Shown here: in pieces, positions 26,330 through 35,707 of the stretch | Position numbering within the stretch: position 1 is the first letter of the stretch | Layout: every line of letters begins with the position of its first letter | Source: Hyphomonadaceae bacterium | Lineage (GTDB): Bacteria; Pseudomonadota; Alphaproteobacteria; Caulobacterales; Hyphomonadaceae | NCBI GenBank assembly: GCA_022844345.1 | Contig: JALHLU010000001.1 | Coordinates: forward strand, 424,128 to 488,127 | Reading direction: 5' to 3' | Length of the DNA: 64,000 nucleotides | Made by a program: the position numbers and the translations under genes | The notes under the pieces: model-generated | The model's input: the letters and a program-made list of their open reading frames with translations, nothing else | What the model was told of the DNA's origin: nothing | Databases searched by the model: none

Positions 26330-27424
26330 CTATTCGGCCGCCCTCGTCTTGCGGCGCTGCGGCTTGAGCTGGCCCCCATCCAGCGCATCTTCCTCACCCT
26401 GGAACATCTTGCGGAGATCTATGGTCGAGCGCTGCCCGACATGGCGGAAGCTGGTGCGCAACCAGATTTCCGCCGCATCGCGACCCTTCGCAAACAGCAT
26501 GTCGATGAAGTCCGGTTCGACATTGAACTTGGAAGAGGCGCCCAGTTCAGCAAGCGAGGCTTCGTCCGCAATCGCATGCATCAGTATCTTGCGGTATTCC
26601 GTCCCATCAAGCCGCCCGGCCTCGATGAGACGCGTTACGAAATCGACAGAACGCAGATCGTGCAGGAGCGCGGCATTGAACGTGATCTCGTTGACGCGGT
26701 TGATGATATCGCGCGCAGTCTTCGGCGCCCCTGGCCTGCGGATCGGATTGATCTGCACCAGGACCACATCATCCGACCTGCAGTTGTCGAACAGCGGCCA
26801 CAGCGCCGGATTGCCCGTGAAGCCGCCGTCCCAGTAGGGCACGCCATCGACCTCGACCGCCTGGAACAGCCAGGGCAGGCACGCCGACGCCATAACGTGA
26901 TCAACACCCATCTCACGCTTGTCCCACACCTTCGCGCGGCCCGTCTCCACATTGGTGGCCGAGATGTAGACCTTGACCTTCGACTTCCGCACACGGTCGA
27001 AATCGACGAGCTGGACGACAAGGTCCCTCAGCGGATTGGCGTTGAACGGGTTGAAATCGTAAGGGCTGGCAATCCGTGTAACGAGGTCGAACATCACGAA
27101 CAGCGGCGAGGTATCGAGGTTCCATCCGCCCAGCATGGCTTCGATCGGTGAGCGGCGCAGAGGACTTTCGCGAGCTTCATTCAGCACGCCGGTCCAGAAG
27201 CGCCGCAGCGAGGCGCGCGCCTCCTCCCGGTCGCCGTCGGCAAATCCGGCCGCAAGCGCCACGGCATTCATGGCGCCAGCCGATGCGCCGGTTATTCCTT
27301 CGATCTCGACACGCGGGTCTTCCAGCAGGCGATCAAGCACGCCCCATGAGAAGGCGCCATGCGATCCGCCGCCCTGCAGCGCAAGGTTGATCGGCTTCGT
27401 CTCTGACGTGCGCGCCTGGGCCAT
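26330..27424 (-). CDS. Patatin-like phospholipase
   Basis: This 364-residue protein has the patatin catalytic dyad and loops: glycine-rich oxyanion LALQGGGSHGAFSWG (about 15-28), Ser48 in GITGASAGAMNA, and Asp199 in YWDGGFTGNP. Patatins hydrolyse acyl esters of phospholipids or storage lipids. There is no signal peptide, so it probably acts inside the cell or at the inner membrane. The C-terminal region rich in basic residues (KPQRRKTRA) could be a membrane-contact tail. It lies 37 nt after murI on the same strand. Confidence 0.92.
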   Translation of the reverse strand: MAQARTSETKPINLALQGGGSHGAFSWGVLDRLLEDPRVEIEGITGASAGAMNAVALAAGFADGDREEARASLRRFWTGVLNEARESPLRRSPIEAMLGGWNLDTSPLFVMFDLVTRIASPYDFNPFNANPLRDLVVQLVDFDRVRKSKVKVYISATNVETGRAKVWDKREMGVDHVMASACLPWLFQAVEVDGVPYWDGGFTGNPALWPLFDNCRSDDVVLVQINPIRRPGAPKTARDIINRVNEITFNAALLHDLRSVDFVTRLIEAGRLDGTEYRKILMHAIADEASLAELGASSKFNVEPDFIDMLFAKGRDAAEIWLRTSFRHVGQRSTIDLRKMFQGEEDALDGGQLKPQRRKTRAAE

Positions 27425-27461
27425 GGCGGGGCTCCTGAACGATTAGAGCGGCGCCAGGGGC

Positions 27462-28247
27462 CTAGGCGTCAATGATTTCGATGACGGGATAGCCAAATCG
27501 CGCGAAAGCCGGCTGCATGGCGGCCTTGTTTGCCGCCCCGCCCGTCACATAGGCAATGGCATCCCCCGTCGAAGACGATGGCGTGACAACGCGAACCGCC
27601 TGCCGCGCCACTGCCTCGCTCGTGTCGATCAGCCGGACGCCCGGCGGGCACGCCGCAGCGATTGCCTCGCGGATCAGGGGGAAGTGCGTGCAAGCCAGCA
27701 CCACGATATCGATGTTCGGCCCATCCGGCGGATCGAACATCGGCTTCACCGCATAGGCGACCTGCTCCTGGTCGATGGCCTGCCCGCGCACAGCGCGCTC
27801 GGCTATATCCACCAGACCGGCAGACCCACGCCGGATCACGATCTTCCCTGCCGCGAACTGGCGCTCAAGATCATCAAGATAGGCGCGACGCACGGTTCCC
27901 GGCGTCGCCAGTATGCCGATCACGCCTGTCTTCGTCTGCTCTGCAGCGGGCTTGATGGCCGGCACGGTGCCAACCACCGGCACGCTCACCTTCGCGCGGA
28001 TGTCGGCCAGCGACAGCGTTGAGGCGGTGTTGCAAGCGATCACGAGCACATCAGGCTTCGCCACATTGACCAGCGTGGCGCACAGCGCCGGCAGCCGCGC
28101 GCGCAATTCCTCGTCCGACTTCACGCCATAGGGAAAGAAGCCCGAATCCGCCGCGTAATCGACGATCCAGTCCGGCGCCGCCTTGCGCAGCGCATCGGCG
28201 ATGGTGAGCCCGCCCACGCCCGAGTCGAAGACAAGCGCGCGGGTCAT
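27462..28247 (-). CDS. murI: Glutamate racemase
   Basis: MurI converts L- to D-glutamate for peptidoglycan. The two catalytic cysteines are visible, Cys72 in VIACNTAST and Cys186 in VVLACTHFPL, together with the N-terminal FDSGVGGLTI and FFPYGVKSDEEL. At 261 residues it is the usual length. It is 9 nt after aguB and may be in one transcript with aguA-aguB. Confidence 0.95.
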   Translation of the reverse strand: MTRALVFDSGVGGLTIADALRKAAPDWIVDYAADSGFFPYGVKSDEELRARLPALCATLVNVAKPDVLVIACNTASTLSLADIRAKVSVPVVGTVPAIKPAAEQTKTGVIGILATPGTVRRAYLDDLERQFAAGKIVIRRGSAGLVDIAERAVRGQAIDQEQVAYAVKPMFDPPDGPNIDIVVLACTHFPLIREAIAAACPPGVRLIDTSEAVARQAVRVVTPSSSTGDAIAYVTGGAANKAAMQPAFARFGYPVIEIIDA

Positions 28248-28256
28248 CGCCGGGGC

Positions 28257-29120
28257 TCAGCCCTTCTCGCTCAACGGATTGACCAGCGGGCCGTAAAGGT
28301 CCGTGCGCCGGTCGCGGAAGAATCCCCAAGCGGCGCGGGCGCGGTCGACCACATCCATGTCGATCGTGGCGACCACGACGCCCTCTTCCTTGCGATCAAG
28401 ATCGCCCAGGATCTCGCCAGTGTGGTCGGAGATGAAGGAAGTGCCGTAGAATAGCTGGCCATTCTCGTTACCGACGCGGTTGGCGGCGGCGACAGGCGTC
28501 ACGTTGGATACGGCATGGCCCAGCATGGCGCGGCGCCAGCGCGCGGCGGTGTCGAGCGAGGCGTCGTGCGGCTCTGAGCCAATCGCAGTTGGATAGAGCA
28601 GCACGTCCGCCCCCTGCAGCGCCATTGCGCGGGCAGTTTCAGGATACCACTGGTCCCAGCAGATGCCGACGCCGATGCAGCCCTTCTTCGTGTTCCACAC
28701 GCGGAAGCCAGTGTCGCCCGGACGGAAGTAGTACTTCTCCTGATAGCCCGGCCCATCGGGAATGTGCGACTTGCGGTAGATGCCCATCAGCGATCCATCC
28801 GCATCCACCATGACGACGGTGTTGAAATAGGCGGGCCCCGCCTTCTCGAAAATCGAAACCGGAATCACGACGCCAAGCTCGGCCGCCAGCTTTGCCATCG
28901 CCTTCACGGCGGGGCTTTCGCGCCAGGGATAGGCGCGCTTGAAATTCTCTTCTTCCTGCGACGTGCAGAAGTAGTGGCCCTCGAACAGCTCGGAAGGGAG
29001 GATGACGTCAGCGCCCTTCCCCGCCGCTTCGCGCACGAGTTCGCTGACGCGCTTGATGTTGGCCTGCGCATCGTCCGTGAGGGCGGACTGCAGGACGGCG
29101 AGCGTGATCTTGCGGGCCAT
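28257..29120 (-). CDS. aguB: N-carbamoylputrescine amidase
   Basis: A nitrilase-fold amidase of 287 residues that releases putrescine from N-carbamoylputrescine. The Glu-Lys-Cys triad is Glu44 (LPSELFEGHYF), Lys117 (GIYRKSHIPDGPGYQEKYYF) and Cys154 (GVGICWDQWYPE), and these phrases are the AguB signature. ATG 29120 follows AAGGAGG; the open frame further upstream is discarded. It is 10 nt after aguA, which makes its substrate. Confidence 0.96.
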   Translation of the reverse strand: MARKITLAVLQSALTDDAQANIKRVSELVREAAGKGADVILPSELFEGHYFCTSQEEENFKRAYPWRESPAVKAMAKLAAELGVVIPVSIFEKAGPAYFNTVVMVDADGSLMGIYRKSHIPDGPGYQEKYYFRPGDTGFRVWNTKKGCIGVGICWDQWYPETARAMALQGADVLLYPTAIGSEPHDASLDTAARWRRAMLGHAVSNVTPVAAANRVGNENGQLFYGTSFISDHTGEILGDLDRKEEGVVVATIDMDVVDRARAAWGFFRDRRTDLYGPLVNPLSEKG

Positions 29121-29130
29121 GGCGGCCTCC

Positions 29131-30144
29131 TTACGCGGGCTGTTGCTGCGTGATGCAGTGGAAGGAGCCACCGCCAGACAGGATATGGCGCGACGGCAGG
29201 CCGATGACATTCCGGCCCGGGAAGAATGGCTTAAGCGCATCCACAGCGGCCTGCGCACTCGGCGTTCCATAGGTCGGCACGACGACGGTGGCGTTGCCGA
29301 TCAGGAAGTTCATGTGGCTGGCCGGCACGATATCGCCATCCTCGTTCTCGACGCGACCTGGCGAGGGAATGCGCACCACCTGCAGCATGCGCCCACGGGC
29401 ATCGCGCTGCGTCCTCAGGAAGTCTGCGATTTCATTCAGGCGTTCCGCATTGGGATCGTCCGCGCCGGCAGGCGCCTGGCACGCGACAACGCCGGGCGCA
29501 ACGAAGCGCGCGATGTTGTCGACATGGCCGTCAGTGTGATCGTTCAGGAGGCCGCGCTCGATCCAGATCACCGCACGCCCGCCCAGCGCATCGCCCAGCA
29601 ACGCGCGCACATCCTCGAACGACATCAGCGGATTTCGGTTGGGATTGAGCAGGCATTCGCGCGTGGTGAGGATCGTGCCCTCCCCGTCCCAGTCGATCGC
29701 GCCGCCTTCGAGCACACGATGCCACCGGGTTGCATCCGCCCCGGCCTCGATGGCCACGAACGCGCCAACCGTGTCGTCATGCTCCAGGACGTACTTCCCG
29801 CCCCAGCCATTGAAAGTGAACAGCGCGCAGCGGTCCGCCGAGTAGAAGATCGGGCCGGTGTCGCGCAGCCAGATATCGCCGTATTGCGCGTCAATAAGTT
29901 CGGCGACCTCGCCGATGGCCTTCTGGGCCGACAGCATCGCTGTCGGGCCATTGACCAGCACCCTCATCTTGTCGCCAGGCCGGCCGTCCTGCCCCGGGGC
30001 AGCCATGGCGCGCACCATGGCGGCGACTTCCGCCTGCGCCGGCGCAAGGTTCTCCAGCCACAGCTCCTCGTCCGCCGGCCAGGCGGTCCAGATCGCGCTG
30101 TGAGGCGCCCATTCGGCGGGGGGGTGAAGGATGATGTCGCTCAT
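29131..30144 (-). CDS. aguA: Agmatine deiminase
   Basis: A guanidino-group-modifying enzyme of 337 residues that converts agmatine to N-carbamoylputrescine. Family marks include HSAIWTAWP, GDIWLRDTGPIF, FNGWGGKY, ERGLLNDHTDGHVDNIARF and the catalytic Cys330 in GGGSFHCITQQ near the C-terminus. ATG 30144 gives the standard MSDIILHPPAEWAPHSA start. With aguB it completes putrescine synthesis from agmatine; the arginine decarboxylase is not in the window. Confidence 0.96.
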   Translation of the reverse strand: MSDIILHPPAEWAPHSAIWTAWPADEELWLENLAPAQAEVAAMVRAMAAPGQDGRPGDKMRVLVNGPTAMLSAQKAIGEVAELIDAQYGDIWLRDTGPIFYSADRCALFTFNGWGGKYVLEHDDTVGAFVAIEAGADATRWHRVLEGGAIDWDGEGTILTTRECLLNPNRNPLMSFEDVRALLGDALGGRAVIWIERGLLNDHTDGHVDNIARFVAPGVVACQAPAGADDPNAERLNEIADFLRTQRDARGRMLQVVRIPSPGRVENEDGDIVPASHMNFLIGNATVVVPTYGTPSAQAAVDALKPFFPGRNVIGLPSRHILSGGGSFHCITQQQPA

Positions 30145-30240
30145 GATCCTGCGCTCTAGCACCTGCACGCCGGGGGACAAGACCCGGTCGCGAGCGGAGC
30201 AATATGGCCCCGCCGCGCCCGCAGAGAAGGTCCTGGAACG

Positions 30241-30265
30241 AAAAGAGGCGGCCCGATGGGCCGCC
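30241..30265 (-). terminator. Rho-independent terminator after the large TonB receptor gene
   Basis: GGCGGCCC (30258-30265 read on the minus strand) and GGGCCGCC form an 8-bp stem with a 3-base loop, followed on the minus strand by TCTTTTC. It lies about 35 nt past the receptor stop and before aguA, so it separates the two units. Confidence 0.82.
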
Positions 30266-30298
30266 CCTTCACACTCACACGCAACACTACAGAAGAAA

Positions 30299-33200
30299 CT
30301 AGAAGCCCCAGCTCGCGCCGACCCTGACGGTCCAGAACGAGACGCCATCCACCGGATCGTCGATGTTCGGCTGCGCCAGGCGGCGGTAAATGAAGCGGTT
30401 GGTGGCGGCGTCGCGATCGACCTCGACCACGCCAACACGCTGCGGGAACGGGGTTTCATAGATCACGCCCCACTCGTCGTTCAGCAGGTTGCCGAGGTTC
30501 TCGAGGACGATGAAGGCCGAGCCCTTGCCGAATCCGGTGGGGAACTCCTGCTCGATCTTGAGATCGAACTTGTTGTTCCAGCCGCCTTCGAAGGCGTTGC
30601 GCTTGGTCTGCGCGCCACGGGCGAGGCCCACTGCGTCGGCCCAGTTGAAGAAGTCGGTCGTGTTGAAGTTCGTGGCAGCGCCACCGCACAGCGTGTTGTC
30701 CGCCGCCGTGGCGTTGGAACAGAACACGACGTTCGGGTCGCTCGGGCCGGTCGGCACGTACAGCAGGTGCAGGCTTTCGTTGTTGTCGCCCCAGGTGTCG
30801 ACCGTGCCGCCGAACGCAAAGGTGTAGGAGTACGGGCGCGACTGGTAGTGTTCACCGAACAGAGAGACGCGCGTCTTGAAGTCCTGGATCCATTCGTTCT
30901 CCCACGTGATGCTCGTGGTGAAGCGGTTCGGGATCAGGAAGTTCGATTTGGCCTGTTCCGGGTTGTTGATGTCGCTGACCGCGATCGAGCCGAAGTTAGA
31001 ACCGGCAACCGACGACGACATCGAACGCGTATCCTTGGCGTTGATATGCGCGTAGGCGACCGACCAGTCGATACCCCAGTCTTCGATGCTGTTGGAGAGC
31101 GCGATCGAGTAGACGTCCGTCTGACCGCCTTCGCCCGCATTCGTGAGCAGCAGGTCATCGGCCGTGCGCGTGGCGCAGGCAGCCGTCGGCGCCGTAGCCG
31201 CGTTGAGGCAATCCGGGTCCGACCGGTCCGCACGCTTGTACAGCGGCGAGCCATCCGGAGCGGTGCCGACGCGAACCAGGCCCGTGTTGACGATCGTCGA
31301 GGCGTTGTTGGTCACGCCGCGGATGTAGTCGAGGTCGAACCGGTAGCCATCGCCAAGGAACGGCAGGCCGATCATGCCAGCGTCGAGTTCGTAGGTGGCG
31401 CCGAGAGAGAACTTCCATTCCGAAGCCGGCTGGAAGTCAGGGTCGATCGCGGCAACCTGCGAGTTTGGGGTCTGCCCGGCGACGTTATTGATCATCGTCT
31501 GCGGGATGCCCCACAGCGCGTTGTTCGGGTTGATCGCCTGGCCGCCCGCACGCTCAGATTGACCGTTGGGATTGTTGAGGATGTTGGGTGGCACCGGCGT
31601 GGTGCCAACCTGGAGACGCACGGACGTAATGCCGTCGTTGGAGTAGGAGTTGGACACCCACACGTTCGGGTTGCCGCCGGCGAAGAGACCGGCGCCGCCA
31701 CGAAGCGACAGGCGATCCATCACATCCCATTTGAAGCCGAAGCGCGGCTGCAGGATGCCCTTGCCGTCCAGGTTCTCCGTGTTGTCAAAGCCGTTGCGAG
31801 CCTCGAAGAACGAGTTGGCGCGGGGGCTGTCGGAGTTGGTGTACCAATCATAGCGCAGGCCGAGCGTGACGTCGGCGCTGTCGCCGACAGCGAACTGGTC
31901 CTGAAGATAGACGGTGTTGATGTCGTACTTGAACGTCGCTGCGGTATCTTCCGGGTTGTTGGTGCCAGCGGCGTTGCCGTAGATGACCTGCGATGGCTGG
32001 CCCGCCTGGAAGTCCGCGATCGAGTTGAAGAAAAACTGTCCCTCGACGGCTTGGGTGAAGGCGTTGAAGATATCGTAGGTCTGACGCTCAGCGCCGAAGC
32101 CCAGCGTGTGCTCGCCAAGCTGGTAGTTGCCGCTCGCCTTGACGGTGAGCACTGTGTAGTCGAGGTCGTTGAAGTGGCGGCTGTCGTCGCATCCGAAGAA
32201 TGCAGTACGGCTGGGATCGACGGTGATCTGCACTTCGCCGATGACTTTCCCGTCGCGGCAAAGCGCCGTGGCGTCCACGTCGTTGTACGAAATGCGCAGG
32301 GCGGTCGAGAAATCGTCCGTCCAGTCGGAGTAGACCTGAGCCGAGTAAGCCTTCAGTTCAGCGCCACGGTCGTAGAGGTGGTTGCCGTATTCGAAGCGGG
32401 TCGAACCCGAGTCGGACTCGGTGAGGTTCAGGCCCTTGTTGTAGTTGTAGGTCAGCGCCGCGCGGTGACGGTCGTTGATGTTCCAGTCGATACGGGCGAG
32501 GTACTTTTCGTCGACCGCCGGATCCGAGGTCGGCGTGCCGCCCAGGTCGTCGATGCCATAGACGGTGCGGGCGATATCGATGATCTGCTGGTACTCAGCC
32601 TGCGTGAAGCCCGAAACTTCCGTCGTTGCGCCGGAACCAACCGGACCACGGCCGAACAGGTTCACGCCTTCGAAGCGCTCATAGGCGCCGAAGAAGAACA
32701 GAGTGTCCTCGATGATCGGGCCGCCGAAGGCGAGGCCGTAACGCTTCTCTTCGAACTCGGGAACGAACACGTTGCGGCCTTCAATCGAGTCGCCGCGCAT
32801 ATCGTTGTTGGTGAAGTCGAAGAACACCGAACCAGTGAAGTCGTTGGTGCCCGACTTCGACACCATGTTGATGGTGCAACCCGTGAAGCCGCCGTATTGC
32901 GGGTCGAACGGGGCGAGTTCAACCGAGACCTGACTGATGGCGTCGAACGGGAACGGCAGGCGTTCCGTCGGATAGCCGTTGTTGTTGAGACCGAAACCGT
33001 CGTTGAGGCCGATGCCGTCAACGGTCACCGAGTTGAAGCGCGGGCTGGCGCCTGCGCACTGCACGCCGTCCGTGCCGGCCGTGCCGCCAGCCGTCTGGTC
33101 GAGATAGATGCGCGGGTCGTTGCGGATGATGTCCTTGATGTCGCGGTTGATCGCGGGCTTTTCGGCGAGGTCTTCAGCCGAGAACACCGAAGCGGGGCCA

Positions 33201-33607
33201 ATGGCGATCGGAGCTGCGCCAGCCTGGGTCGCCGTGATGACAACCACGTCGCGCAGATCTTCGCCCGAAAAGGTAAGGTTGAGGTCCGTTGTGGAGCCGA
33301 GGTCAAGGAAGACGTCGGTGACTTGCGTGGGCTGTTCGCCAGCCTTCGAGACCGAGACGTTGTACGGGCCGCCCGGGTTCAGGCCGCGAATGTCGAACGA
33401 TCCTCCCGGCGTCGACATCACGCTGCGGGTCAGGCCCGTGCGGGTGTCCTGGATGGTCACCGTGGCGTCGCCCGCCGGGGTGCCGTCCGCGTTGGACACG
33501 GAGCCCTGCACGCCTGAGGTCGTCACCTGCGCGAAGGCGCCCGGCGTCAGCGCGGCGGAAAGCGCAACAAACGCAACACCGCCGGCCAGTCTCTTGAAGT
33601 TGATCAT
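30299..33607 (-). CDS. Large TonB-dependent receptor with carboxypeptidase-like N-domain (Oar-type)
   Basis: An outer-membrane protein of 1102 residues. After the signal peptide (cleavage near GAFAQV) comes a carboxypeptidase-D-like regulatory domain (about 30-110, GVQGSVSNADGTPAGDATV and GGSFDIRGLNPGG), then a plug (FNSVTVDGIGLNDGFGL, VSVELAPFDPQYGGFTGC) and a long barrel ending WTVRVGASWGF. This layout is that of Oar-like receptors, thought to import or handle large ligands such as peptides or proteins. ATG 33607 is preceded by AAGGGGTGAC. The extension to 33946 is non-coding. It is a single gene with its own terminator. Confidence 0.94.
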   Translation of the reverse strand: MINFKRLAGGVAFVALSAALTPGAFAQVTTSGVQGSVSNADGTPAGDATVTIQDTRTGLTRSVMSTPGGSFDIRGLNPGGPYNVSVSKAGEQPTQVTDVFLDLGSTTDLNLTFSGEDLRDVVVITATQAGAAPIAIGPASVFSAEDLAEKPAINRDIKDIIRNDPRIYLDQTAGGTAGTDGVQCAGASPRFNSVTVDGIGLNDGFGLNNNGYPTERLPFPFDAISQVSVELAPFDPQYGGFTGCTINMVSKSGTNDFTGSVFFDFTNNDMRGDSIEGRNVFVPEFEEKRYGLAFGGPIIEDTLFFFGAYERFEGVNLFGRGPVGSGATTEVSGFTQAEYQQIIDIARTVYGIDDLGGTPTSDPAVDEKYLARIDWNINDRHRAALTYNYNKGLNLTESDSGSTRFEYGNHLYDRGAELKAYSAQVYSDWTDDFSTALRISYNDVDATALCRDGKVIGEVQITVDPSRTAFFGCDDSRHFNDLDYTVLTVKASGNYQLGEHTLGFGAERQTYDIFNAFTQAVEGQFFFNSIADFQAGQPSQVIYGNAAGTNNPEDTAATFKYDINTVYLQDQFAVGDSADVTLGLRYDWYTNSDSPRANSFFEARNGFDNTENLDGKGILQPRFGFKWDVMDRLSLRGGAGLFAGGNPNVWVSNSYSNDGITSVRLQVGTTPVPPNILNNPNGQSERAGGQAINPNNALWGIPQTMINNVAGQTPNSQVAAIDPDFQPASEWKFSLGATYELDAGMIGLPFLGDGYRFDLDYIRGVTNNASTIVNTGLVRVGTAPDGSPLYKRADRSDPDCLNAATAPTAACATRTADDLLLTNAGEGGQTDVYSIALSNSIEDWGIDWSVAYAHINAKDTRSMSSSVAGSNFGSIAVSDINNPEQAKSNFLIPNRFTTSITWENEWIQDFKTRVSLFGEHYQSRPYSYTFAFGGTVDTWGDNNESLHLLYVPTGPSDPNVVFCSNATAADNTLCGGAATNFNTTDFFNWADAVGLARGAQTKRNAFEGGWNNKFDLKIEQEFPTGFGKGSAFIVLENLGNLLNDEWGVIYETPFPQRVGVVEVDRDAATNRFIYRRLAQPNIDDPVDGVSFWTVRVGASWGF

Positions 33608-34147
33608 TGTCACCCCTTGGCCACCTGGAAGACGGCGACTCCGCCGCTCCCGATTTCTATCGCGCCGATAGCCTGTCGACCGCAGGCGCTCAATGACCGG
33701 CGTATGAATGTTTCTTGACGCGCTTGCCACCCGCATCATGCGACGTTTTGCGCACGTTTCGTGCGCGGCTCGATCGATGCGTGGCCGCTCTCGTGAAACT
33801 CTGCACAGCCTGTGGATTTCCTCACCCCCGCATCCGGCCTTGATTGTTAGGAAAAATTCCGCACTGCAGCATTGCCAGACCAAGACGCTTTCGCGCCGTG
33901 TACGGAGGTGGCGTCGGCGCCGCGCCGGACGGCGCCCCTCCGTCAAGCTGAAGTGGAGCGCCTCACTTTGGTGCTGCGAAGCTCAGAATGTATCCAATTT
34001 CCGCGCGCAATGTGGCTGTGGCGCCACGGCCTGCCCCAGCGGCGCGCTATCTCGCTCTACAGATGGCTGTCCGGGGGCAGGAATCGGCTTCTGCCCTCTC
34101 GCAGGCCCCTGTAGGGTCCGCTGCAACCTTGCAGGAACAGCGCGCCG
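33608..34147. other. Intergenic region between the TonB receptor and glycosyltransferase genes
   Basis: These 540 bases carry no convincing gene in any frame. They hold an inverted repeat GCGCAC-GTTTC-GTGCGC (33750-33766) 143 bases before the receptor start, a TGTGGATTT near-match to a DnaA box (33811), and an imperfect long stem between ACGGAGG (33902-33908) and CCTCCGT (33937-33943). Divergent promoters are expected here. Confidence 0.5.
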
Positions 34148-35701
34148 ATGAATGCCTTGAAGTCCCTCTGGCGCGACAATCCAGTCGCCTGCGTGCTCGT
34201 GACGATCGGAGCCCTGGTCGCCCTGCGGATCGGCATGGTGATCGCCACGCCCCTCGAGATCGGCCCGGACGAAGCCCAGTACTGGCGTTGGTCGCGCACG
34301 CTCGATTTTGGCTACTATTCCAAGCCGCCCATGATTGCCTGGGCGATTGCGGCGTCCACCGCCGTGTTCGGCGACAGCGAGTGGGCGATACGCCTGCTCT
34401 CGCCGGTGCTGCATGGCGTCGCCGCTGTCTTCCTGTTCCTCCTGGGGCGCAAGGCGTTCGACAACCGCATCGGCGCATGGTCGGCGGCGATCTACCTGCT
34501 GATGCCGGGGATCTTCCTGTCCTCCACCATCATGTCGACAGACGCCGTGCTTCTGCCCGCGTCCGCCGCCGCACTGTATTTCCTCTGGTGCTTTCGCGAG
34601 TCCCCCGGATACCGGAACGCCATCCTCGCCGGGGCCTGCATCGGCCTGGCCATGCTCGGGAAGTACGCGGCGCTCTACCTCTATGGCGGCGTCGCACTGA
34701 CCGCCCTGATCGATCGCGACATGCGCAAGGCTGTGCTCTCGCCAGCGGGCGGCGCGCTGGTGATCGCCTCGCTGGTGGTCCTCGGGCCCAATCTATACTG
34801 GAACGCCGCTAATGATTTTGCCACGGTTGGCCACACGGCCGACAATGCGAACATCGCCGAGGCCGGCTTCAATCCGCTGAATGTGTTCGACTACCTGGCG
34901 GATCAGATCGCCGTATTCGGGCCGGTCACGATGCTGCTCCTGTTGGCCGGCTTCGCCACCATCGTCGGCCGGAAAGACAAATGGACATCGACGCGCGAGT
35001 TCTGGCTCGTCTGCTTCGTCGTGCCGCCGCTGTTCGTTATCATGGGTCAGGAAATCCTGTCGCGGGCGCATGCAAACTGGGCCGCCAGTGCCTACCCCGC
35101 CGCCAGCGTGCTTGTCGCCTCGTGGATCGACCGGGCCTTCGGCCGCCCCACCGGCCGCCTCAAGGTGGGGCCGTTCATCAAGGGCGGCGTCGCCCTCAAC
35201 GTCTTCATCGGCGTCCTCTTCAGTGTGATATGGACGCTCCCCTGGCTGGCCGACGCCACCGGCGCCTCAAACGCGATGAAGGGCGTGCGCGGCTGGAAGG
35301 AGACGACCCGGGAGCTGTCCGCACGGGCCGCCGAGCTTGGAGCAACTGCAATTCTCGTGGACGACCGCGAACTCTGGCACGGGCTCGACTATTACAGCCG
35401 CAACACGGAGATGGCTCCTGTCCGGCAGTGGCAACGCTGGCCATCGCCCCGCAACCATGCCGAACAGGCGGGCGGGCTTCAGTCCACCGAGGATGCACGC
35501 GTGCTGGTTGCAAGCATCAGCGCAGACCTGCGACCCAAGATTCGTCAGGATTTCGCCAGCTTCGAGGAGCTGGGTTACCTGACCATCCCTATTGGTCCAA
35601 CGCGTGCGCGCAAGCTGAAGCTATACTTGGCCTCGGACTACGCGCAGGCGCCGCGAACCCCGGAATTCGAAGCGGCGTTCGAGGGCAAGTCCGAGCCCTG
35701 A
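34148..35701 (+). CDS. GT39/ArnT-like integral membrane glycosyltransferase
   Basis: A 517-residue protein with about ten membrane helices and a C-terminal soluble part. The first periplasmic loop has EIGPDEAQYWRWSRTLDFGYYSKPP, the Asp-Glu motif of GT-C enzymes such as ArnT and protein mannosyltransferases, which move sugars from a polyprenyl phosphate to a lipid or protein acceptor. The C-terminal region (DDRELWHGLDYYSR) resembles that of dolichyl-phosphate-mannose-type transferases in alphaproteobacteria. Acceptor unknown. No other glycan gene is next to it. Confidence 0.9.
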   Translation: MNALKSLWRDNPVACVLVTIGALVALRIGMVIATPLEIGPDEAQYWRWSRTLDFGYYSKPPMIAWAIAASTAVFGDSEWAIRLLSPVLHGVAAVFLFLLGRKAFDNRIGAWSAAIYLLMPGIFLSSTIMSTDAVLLPASAAALYFLWCFRESPGYRNAILAGACIGLAMLGKYAALYLYGGVALTALIDRDMRKAVLSPAGGALVIASLVVLGPNLYWNAANDFATVGHTADNANIAEAGFNPLNVFDYLADQIAVFGPVTMLLLLAGFATIVGRKDKWTSTREFWLVCFVVPPLFVIMGQEILSRAHANWAASAYPAASVLVASWIDRAFGRPTGRLKVGPFIKGGVALNVFIGVLFSVIWTLPWLADATGASNAMKGVRGWKETTRELSARAAELGATAILVDDRELWHGLDYYSRNTEMAPVRQWQRWPSPRNHAEQAGGLQSTEDARVLVASISADLRPKIRQDFASFEELGYLTIPIGPTRARKLKLYLASDYAQAPRTPEFEAAFEGKSEP

Positions 35702-35707
35702 ATTGCG

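Noticed and set aside
30131..33517. Plus-strand open frame of 1128 codons opposite the large TonB receptor
   Set aside because: It is the mirror of a well-supported receptor gene with signal peptide, plug and barrel end; long antisense frames are common in high-GC coding DNA.
33608..34147. Replication origin (DnaA-box-like TGTGGATTT)
   Set aside because: A single near-match, no cluster of boxes, no AT-rich unwinding region and no dnaA or parAB nearby.
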